Source of the DNA: an uncultured Cohaesibacter sp.
GTDB taxonomy: Bacteria > Pseudomonadota > Alphaproteobacteria > Rhizobiales > Cohaesibacteraceae
Assembly: GCF_963664735.1 (NCBI RefSeq)
Contig: NZ_OY761553.1
Span: 2,309,303-2,373,302 of the forward strand
DNA length: 64,000 bases
Direction of reading: 5' to 3'
Below are positions 58,379 to 64,000 of the stretch, in pieces. A model generated the notes under the pieces. That model saw only the letters and a list, made by a program, of their open reading frames with translations. It ran no database searches and was not told where the DNA came from. The number at the start of each line of letters is the position of its first letter. Position 1 is the stretch's first letter. Position numbers and translations under genes: made by a program.

Positions 58379-59842
58379 TTATGGTGCCTTGAAATAGTCG
58401 GATACCAGCTGAGCTTCTCCTGTTTCGGTATCCCGAACGTTGAAGCCGATCGACTGGGATTTATCCAGTTTCGCTTTTGGTGGTGCAAAAACCTGAACGC
58501 GCAGCTCTTTGGTGATGTCCTGATCAATCGGAATAACCATGGAGCGCGGGTTATCGCTTTCAATGCCCACAGCCTTCATGGAGAAGCCTTCCGGCACACC
58601 GACCAGTGACATTTCAAAATCGCGGTGTGTGCTCGCCTTATTGATCAGGCGGATCGTGTAGCCGTTTCGGATAGACCCGTCAGACAGCTTGACGAACAGC
58701 GGATTGCGATCATGCAAGACGTTGAGGTCGACCAGCTGGCGATTGGCAAGCGTGTAGAGCATCAGGCCGCTGACCAGCGAGATCATTGCGATATAGATGA
58801 TCGTGCGCGGGCGAATGAAGCGGTAGATACTGTCCTTGCCTTCCAGATGACGCTGGATGTTGATGTCGGTGTCATAATCGACCAGCCCTCTGGGCTTGCC
58901 GATCTTTTCCATGACGCTGTCGCAGGCATCGATACAGAGGCCACACTGGATGCAGGCGAGCTGAGCCCCGTCGCGAATGTCTATGCCCGTCGGGCACACG
59001 GCAACACATTGGCCACAGTCCACGCAATCACCGGCAGGCAAGCCTTCAGCGGCGCGCGCCTTCATTTTCTTGAGCGAGCCGCGCGGTTCGCCACGATCCT
59101 TGCGATAGGTCACATTGAGCGCCCATTCGTCGGTCAGGGCAGCCTGAATGCGGGGCCACGGGCACATATAGACGCAAACCTGTTCGCGCATATGGCCAGC
59201 CATGATGTAGGTCGTTGCAGTCAAAATCCCGATCCAGACATAGGCCACCATGGGAGCCTGCCCAAAGGCCAGTTCCTTGACCAGTGTTGGCGCATCGGCA
59301 AAGTAAAGCACCCATGCGCCTCCAGTCCACCAGGCTATCATGAGCCAGATAACATGTTTGGAGATCAGCTTGCCAAAACGTTTGGCGCTCATCGGCTGGC
59401 GGTCAGCCTTCATGCGCTCACGACGATCCCCTTCAATCCAGCGCTCAACCAGCATGAAGAGATCGGTCCAAACCGTCTGGAAGCACATGTAGCCGCACCA
59501 GACGCGCCCGGCCAAAGCGTTCATCAGAAACAGCGCCAAGGCCGCGAGGATCAGCAGGCCGGTCAGGTAATAGACCTCCTGCGGCCAGATCTCGATAAAG
59601 AAGAAGTAGAAACGGCGTGCCGGAAAGTCGATCAAGACCGCCTGGTCCGGAGCATTTGGTCCGCGGTCCCAGCGAACAAAGGGCAGAAAATAATAGAGAC
59701 CGAGGGCAAAAATCATAAAAGCCCATTTAAAGTTCCGGAACCGGCCCTTGACGCTTTGCGGATATACCTTCTTTGCCTTGGCATAGAGCTGCAAATCGCC
59801 TGGGTTGTTGTCCGAGCTGGTCTCTGGGGCATCAACCGTCAT
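58379..59842 (-). CDS. ccoG: Cytochrome oxidase accessory protein CcoG/FixG
   Basis: A 487-residue membrane ferredoxin-like protein. Several membrane helices come first, then two 4Fe-4S motifs (CVDCGQCVAVCPTGIDIRDG and CIQCGLCIDACD) and an Ig-like C-terminal domain. It reduces copper for oxidase maturation. GAGGAG lies before the ATG. First gene of the ccoGHIS group, 440 bp after ccoP. Confidence 0.95.
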   Translation of the reverse strand: MTVDAPETSSDNNPGDLQLYAKAKKVYPQSVKGRFRNFKWAFMIFALGLYYFLPFVRWDRGPNAPDQAVLIDFPARRFYFFFIEIWPQEVYYLTGLLILAALALFLMNALAGRVWCGYMCFQTVWTDLFMLVERWIEGDRRERMKADRQPMSAKRFGKLISKHVIWLMIAWWTGGAWVLYFADAPTLVKELAFGQAPMVAYVWIGILTATTYIMAGHMREQVCVYMCPWPRIQAALTDEWALNVTYRKDRGEPRGSLKKMKARAAEGLPAGDCVDCGQCVAVCPTGIDIRDGAQLACIQCGLCIDACDSVMEKIGKPRGLVDYDTDINIQRHLEGKDSIYRFIRPRTIIYIAMISLVSGLMLYTLANRQLVDLNVLHDRNPLFVKLSDGSIRNGYTIRLINKASTHRDFEMSLVGVPEGFSMKAVGIESDNPRSMVIPIDQDITKELRVQVFAPPKAKLDKSQSIGFNVRDTETGEAQLVSDYFKAP

Positions 59843-60282
59843 CTATTGTCTCCTCGAAATGGTCTCCAGGATAATCGCCATGATCAAGTTCAACAGAACT
59901 CGCCTCCTCTTGCGTCATCCCCCATGCATTTGATGTGTTTCATCGAATGCAAATATTCCCGAGCGTATTACCGAATAGAGTTTCAGAAAAACTCTAAGAT
60001 TTTCTAATTTCGATCCGATTTGGCACCGAATTACTATCGCCGATCTTGTATTCCGCGAACAATTCAGTAATCCGCATTTCATTTACCAGTATTCGATCAA
60101 AAAAATAGCCAGTCATTCCTATTTACAGAAGAGTGGCGCAAATTTTGAGGGAATATACTGAGACATATTGACGCATTTAAAATGCTATATGCCATATCGG
60201 AAGAAACGGGAGTCTCGCGAAGCTTGACCCAATGGCAGACCGGGAGTGGCGTTCACCGCCCCCGGTCCAATTCACTCAGCAG
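59843..60282. other. Region between ccoP and ccoG
   Basis: About 440 bp. It should hold a ccoG promoter. The hairpin at 60238-60267 follows ccoP. A partial FNR-like sequence next to ccoG is too close to the ATG to be convincing. No gene on the minus strand is seen. Confidence 0.5.
60238..60267 (-). terminator. GC-rich hairpin after ccoP
   Basis: On the minus strand GACCGGGGGCGG... pairs with CGCCACTCCCGGTC with one mismatch and wobbles, 15 bp past the ccoP stop. It has no T-run, so it may protect the ccoNOQP message rather than end it. Confidence 0.45.
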
Positions 60283-61158
60283 TTACTGGCCACCACCACG
60301 GGTGTGCACATAAACAGCCAGAGATTTGATCGTTACCGGATCGAGACGGGCTTCCCACGTTGGCATGACACCCTTGCGGCCATTGGTGATGGTTTGCACG
60401 ATCGAGTCGCGATCCCCACCATAAAGCCAGATGGCGTCTGTCAGGTTTGGTGCGCCCATTTCCTGCAGGCCCTTGGCGCCTTCACCATGGCATGAGGTGC
60501 AGTTTTCCGCGAACAGCTCGGCCCCGGCAGCCAGATCGGCTCCCGCTGACGGCTCCTGACCAGAGATAGACAGGACATAGTCGGCCAGCGTCTGGATCTG
60601 GTCTGGCTCCAGAATTTCGTCACGACCAAAAGCAGTCATGTCGTTCATTCTGGTGTCGTCGTGGGTTGAGCGGATACCATAGAGCAGCGTCGTATGGATA
60701 TCTTCAACGGTCCCGCCCCAGAGCCAGTCATCGTCCAGCAGGTTCGGATAACCGTTGCCGCCAGCCGCTCCGGATCCATGACAAGCAGCACAGTTGTCAC
60801 CAAAGGCCGCAGCCCCTTGTGCAACAGCAAACTGACGCAGATCGTCGTTGCCAAGGATTTCCTCGACAGATGCAGTTTCCAGCCCTGCGCCCTGCTCCAT
60901 GCGTTTAGCGATCAGGCTGTCATAGGCCTTGATGCCATCTTCGCGGTTGGTATGGCCCAGATACCCCTTGGTGTAACTGGATACCATTGGCCAAGCAGGA
61001 AACAACACCCAGTAGCCTATCGCCCAAACGATACAGGCATACCAGGTCCACAGCCACCAGCGCGGCAGCGGATTGTTGAGCTCCTTCAGGCCATCCCATT
61101 CATGACCGGTCGTTTCTACGCCGGAAAGGTGGTCGATTTCTTTCTTGTGGTCACTCAT
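60283..61158 (-). CDS. ccoP: cbb3 oxidase di-haem cytochrome c subunit CcoP/FixP
   Basis: A 291-residue subunit carrying two c-type haems: CAACHG (about 143) and CTSCHG (about 240). An N-terminal cytosolic part with ETTGHEWDGLKELNNPLPRW is followed by one membrane helix (WLWTWYACIVWAIGYWVLF). It passes electrons from cytochrome c to CcoO and CcoN. It follows ccoQ by 2 bp. Confidence 0.97.
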   Translation of the reverse strand: MSDHKKEIDHLSGVETTGHEWDGLKELNNPLPRWWLWTWYACIVWAIGYWVLFPAWPMVSSYTKGYLGHTNREDGIKAYDSLIAKRMEQGAGLETASVEEILGNDDLRQFAVAQGAAAFGDNCAACHGSGAAGGNGYPNLLDDDWLWGGTVEDIHTTLLYGIRSTHDDTRMNDMTAFGRDEILEPDQIQTLADYVLSISGQEPSAGADLAAGAELFAENCTSCHGEGAKGLQEMGAPNLTDAIWLYGGDRDSIVQTITNGRKGVMPTWEARLDPVTIKSLAVYVHTRGGGQ

Positions 61159-61160
61159 TC

Positions 61161-61313
61161 TCAGTCCTCCCGCAGTGGCATCTGGGCCGCATCATCGAAC
61201 CGCTTCTTGTTGGACGGCCAAAAGGTGTAGGCCAGCACGCCAGCAAAAATCAGCACAAAATAGAGCAAGCCCCAGGTCTGCGCGAAGTTAGCCAAAGTTT
61301 CATAGGTCGACAT
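61161..61313 (-). CDS. ccoQ: cbb3 oxidase small subunit CcoQ/FixQ
   Basis: A 50-residue protein with one membrane helix (about 12-33, with WGLLYFVLIFAGVLAYTFWP) and a polar tail (NKKRFDDAAQMPLRED), the standard CcoQ pattern. It lies between ccoO and ccoP, where the subunit is always found, and ends 2 bp before the ccoP ATG. It is too short for many gene callers. Confidence 0.93.
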   Translation of the reverse strand: MSTYETLANFAQTWGLLYFVLIFAGVLAYTFWPSNKKRFDDAAQMPLRED

Positions 61314-61324
61314 GAAGCTGCTCC

Positions 61325-62083
61325 CTAGCGAAGGTCCGCCTTGTCATCATAGATCGAGAAATCGACCAATGTGCCAAGCATCTGCAGGTAGGCAACAAGC
61401 GCGTCCATTTCTGTCACCCGTTCCGGATTGCCATCGAAATCCCGAACCGTCGGCTCTCTGTCCATTTCACCCACAGACTGGGTGTAACGTTCCAGCAAGC
61501 CATCGACATTGTCGTCGTCAGGATTTGCCTGAGCCATCATGTCGGCTTTGGCATTGACAATCTGTTCTTCGGTATAAGGCACACCGATCATCTTGTTGAC
61601 CTTGAGGTCAGCCGCGATGTCCGGAACCTTCAGCTCCCGCTCCGCCAGGAATGGATAGCCCGGCATCACGGATTCTGGAACAACCGAACGAGGGTTGATC
61701 AGATGGTTCACGTGCCACAGATCGGAATATTTGTTGCCCACGCGAGCGAGATCGGGACCAGTACGCTTTGAGCCCCACTGGAATGGGTGGTCGTACATGG
61801 ACTCGGCTGCGAGAGAATAATGGCCGTAACGCTCGATTTCATCGCGCATCGGGCGGATCATCTGCGAGTGACACAGATAGCAGCCTTCGCGGATATAGAT
61901 GTTGCGGCCAGCGAGTTCGAGAGGGGTGTAAGGGCGCATACCCTCAACCTTCTCAATGGTGCTTTTCAGGTAGAAAAGCGGGATAATCTCGACCATACCA
62001 CCGATGGCAACCACAATCAGGATGCCAACGAGCAGAAGCATGGAGTGGCGTTCGAGAATGCCGTGTTTATTCATCAAAGACAT
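61325..62083 (-). CDS. ccoO: cbb3 oxidase mono-haem cytochrome c subunit CcoO/FixO
   Basis: A 252-residue membrane-anchored cytochrome c. An N-terminal helix ([20 protein letters not shown]) is followed by [13 protein letters not shown], the haem site, and [24 protein letters not shown] lies 8 bp before the ATG at 62083; an in-frame GTG 9 bp upstream is less likely. It is 12 bp after ccoN. Confidence 0.96.
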   Translation of the reverse strand: MSLMNKHGILERHSMLLLVGILIVVAIGGMVEIIPLFYLKSTIEKVEGMRPYTPLELAGRNIYIREGCYLCHSQMIRPMRDEIERYGHYSLAAESMYDHPFQWGSKRTGPDLARVGNKYSDLWHVNHLINPRSVVPESVMPGYPFLAERELKVPDIAADLKVNKMIGVPYTEEQIVNAKADMMAQANPDDDNVDGLLERYTQSVGEMDREPTVRDFDGNPERVTEMDALVAYLQMLGTLVDFSIYDDKADLR

Positions 62084-62095
62084 GCGAACCACTCC

Positions 62096-63727
62096 TTATT
62101 CTGCCGGTACCAGCGCAGGATCAGCGGCGTCTTGTTCCGCCTTTTCACCAACGCGAATGGTCATCCAGATATTGTAGGCCATAATCAGGGCACCTGCGAC
62201 GAACAGAAGGCCGCCGATTGCACGGATCATGTAGAATGGATGCATGGCTTCTACGGTTTCGATGAAGGAATATTCAAGGAAGCCGAGCTTGTCATAGGCG
62301 CGCCACATCAGACCCTGCATGATACCGGATACCCACATCGAGGTGATGTAGAGCACGATACCGAGCGTGGAAATCCAGAAGTGCCATTCAACCAGCTTGG
62401 TTGAATAAAGGCTCTTGCGGTTCCAAAGCCAAGGAATGAGGCAGTAGATGGCGCCAAAGGAGATATAGCCAACCCAGCCAAGCGCCCCTGAATGCACGTG
62501 ACCGATGGTCCAATCGGTATAGTGCGAGAGGGAGTTGACGGCCTTGACCGACATCAGCGGGCCTTCGAAGGTCGACATGCCATAGAAGGCGACCGAGACA
62601 ACCATCATGCGCAGAACAGGGTCCGTACGCAGCTTGTCCCAAGCACCGGACAGGGTCATCAACCCGTTGATCATGCCACCCCAGGACGGCATCCAGAGGA
62701 TGACAGAGAAGGTCATGCCCAAGGTCTGCGCCCAATCAGGCAGAGCGGTATAATGCAGGTGGTGCGGTCCGGCCCAAATGTAGATGAAGATCAGAGCCCA
62801 GAAATGCACGATCGACAGCCGGTAGGAATAAACCGGACGCTCGGCACGCTTGGGGATGAAATAATACATGATGGCCAAAAAGCCTGCGGTCAGGAAGAAG
62901 CCCACCGCGTTATGACCATACCACCACTGCACCATGGCGTCCTGCACACCAGAGAAGACCTGATAGGACTTGATGCCGAAAACAGACACCGGAACAGACA
63001 GGTTGTTGCCGATATGCAGCATGGCGATCGTTACGATGAAGGCGAGATAGAACCAGTTTGCCACATAGATGTGCGGTTCTTTACGCTTCCAGAGAGTTGC
63101 CAGATAGACGAGGAGATAAGCAACCCAGACAATGGTAAGCCAAAGGTCGGCATACCATTCCGGTTCGGCATATTCCTTGGACTGGGTCGCGCCAAACAGA
63201 TAGCCGGTCCCTGCTATCACGATGAAGGCGTTATATCCAAGAATGACGAACCATGGCGCAACACGGCCCGGCAGGCGCGCGTGGCTGGTGCGCTGAACGA
63301 CATAGAATGACGTTGCGAGCAGCACGTTGCCGCCAAAGGCGAAAATCACGGCAGATGTATGCAGCGGACGAAGACGTCCGAAGCTGATCCATTCCAGATC
63401 GAAGTTAAGGATCGGGAATGTCAGCTGCCAAGCGATGATATCGCCGACAAGAAACCCTGCAACACCCCAGAAAACGGCAGCAATGGCACCAAACTTGATT
63501 GGCCCCAGATTATATCCGCTTTCCACAGCATCAGCAGGACGCTTGAAATATGAATTGAAAATCAGGAAAACCCCGATTGCTGAAAAGAGCAATCCGATCC
63601 CTGCGTGAAATGCCATGACACCATCAACCGCTTTGCCGGCGATGATCAGGCATGCGAAAGCCAATGCAGTCAGGAATCCTGCAAACAGGCCTTCTTCCAA
63701 AGAAAGTCGTTTCGCTGTGTGAGCCAT
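62096..63727 (-). CDS. ccoN: cbb3 oxidase catalytic subunit CcoN/FixN
   Basis: A 543-residue integral membrane subunit with 12 or more hydrophobic segments, the haem b/b3-CuB site that reduces oxygen at low concentration and pumps protons. Visible His-containing segments include [37 protein letters not shown] and [10 protein letters not shown]. First gene of ccoNOQP, with an FNR/FixK box about 165 bp upstream. Confidence 0.97.
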   Translation of the reverse strand: MAHTAKRLSLEEGLFAGFLTALAFACLIIAGKAVDGVMAFHAGIGLLFSAIGVFLIFNSYFKRPADAVESGYNLGPIKFGAIAAVFWGVAGFLVGDIIAWQLTFPILNFDLEWISFGRLRPLHTSAVIFAFGGNVLLATSFYVVQRTSHARLPGRVAPWFVILGYNAFIVIAGTGYLFGATQSKEYAEPEWYADLWLTIVWVAYLLVYLATLWKRKEPHIYVANWFYLAFIVTIAMLHIGNNLSVPVSVFGIKSYQVFSGVQDAMVQWWYGHNAVGFFLTAGFLAIMYYFIPKRAERPVYSYRLSIVHFWALIFIYIWAGPHHLHYTALPDWAQTLGMTFSVILWMPSWGGMINGLMTLSGAWDKLRTDPVLRMMVVSVAFYGMSTFEGPLMSVKAVNSLSHYTDWTIGHVHSGALGWVGYISFGAIYCLIPWLWNRKSLYSTKLVEWHFWISTLGIVLYITSMWVSGIMQGLMWRAYDKLGFLEYSFIETVEAMHPFYMIRAIGGLLFVAGALIMAYNIWMTIRVGEKAEQDAADPALVPAE

Positions 63728-63890
63728 CTTTCAGTCCCATCTGTGCCCCGTACCTCCCCATGAAGTCGGACCACAGCACCATTGCAAATCCACCTGAATG
63801 ACACCCGGATGTCGGCAATTTCAGGTTGATTTTGTGCACACTTCCCCCAAACGGGTTGGAAAACCCTAGGGATCACCCATTTTTTACGCT

Positions 63891-63904
63891 TTGACTCATA
63901 TCAA
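63891..63904. promoter_or_regulatory. FNR/FixK-type box upstream of ccoN
   Basis: TTGACTCATATCAA fits TTGA-N6-TCAA exactly. It lies about 165 bp before the ccoN ATG, where low-oxygen activators of cbb3 operons usually bind. Confidence 0.8.
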
Positions 63905-64000
63905 CGAAAAGGGGGGCACGGAACTACCGTGTGCGGCAGGTTGTCACAGCTAAAAGACGTATAATTTCCATTCTCTGTCATTTGTGCCAATTATTACAAA

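Noticed and set aside
59880-59893. FNR-like sequence ATGATCAAGTTCAA before ccoG
   Set aside because: It lacks one consensus base and is only about 38 bp from the ATG, leaving no room for a transcription start and leader.
58625-60007. 460-codon plus-strand frame over ccoG
   Set aside because: A shadow of ccoG in antisense; ccoG has clear 4Fe-4S motifs and operon context.
62492-63310. 272-codon plus-strand frame over ccoN
   Set aside because: Antisense to the catalytic oxidase subunit; composition is His/Asp-rich as expected from antisense membrane codons.

Overview
The window looks like chromosome from an alphaproteobacterium, most likely a marine member of the Hyphomicrobiales (inference). 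Supporting signs are a DUF2948 gene after murA, 5-aminolevulinate synthase (C4 haem route), a PdhS/PleC-type kinase, a phasin, a fixNOQP/fixGHIS cluster with FNR/FixK boxes, and a tRNA-His gene with no encoded G-1 and an A73 discriminator. One block, about 1.66-15.42 kb, is foreign.

Mobile block (1664-15421, about 13.7 kb). I read this as an integrative mobilizable element inserted at the 3' end of tRNA-Thr(GGT). Both ends carry the same 11 bp, GGGGATGGTGC. From the tRNA inward it holds a serine recombinase (frameshifted), a small coupled gene, a DUF927 ATPase, MobC, a membrane-anchored MobA-type relaxase with a small partner, an excisionase-like HTH protein, and a type IC restriction-modification operon hsdM-hsdS-prrC-hsdR. 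PrrC is a tRNA anticodon nuclease and its Arg-Glu-His triad is intact. The attachment core lies inside the recombinase reading frame. In the excised circle the frame would run into a 37-codon tail that now sits at the opposite end of the element; in the integrated state the C-terminus is instead read from antisense tRNA-Thr.

15.8-30 kb: murA and DUF2948, an unknown helical protein, an acuR-acuI pair for acrylate/acrylyl-CoA detoxification with a palindromic operator, a bacterioferritin-like protein with a Trp at the usual haem-ligand Met, a GST, a diguanylate cyclase, and a thiamine operon thiM-E-D-Y-Z-X under a TPP riboswitch.

30-46 kb: a chemoreceptor between two paralogous secreted sensor-like proteins, tRNA-His, a phasin, a 1528-residue PAS/histidine kinase with a very long acidic middle, a MocR regulator divergent from a threonine dehydratase-like enzyme, a Nudix hydrolase, a BKACE-fold protein that has lost its metal ligands, an RpiR regulator and a DegT-fold protein without the PLP lysine.

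46-64 kb: a TetR regulator, a RecD-like helicase, a CheY-like protein, a B12/radical SAM enzyme, hemA, a small Cys-rich secreted protein, LysE and DedA membrane proteins, and the cbb3 oxidase cluster. The cbb3 genes run ccoNOQP then ccoGHIS on the minus strand. hemA and ccoN each have a TTGA-N6-TCAA box at a similar distance upstream, which suggests coordinated low-oxygen control of haem supply and oxidase.
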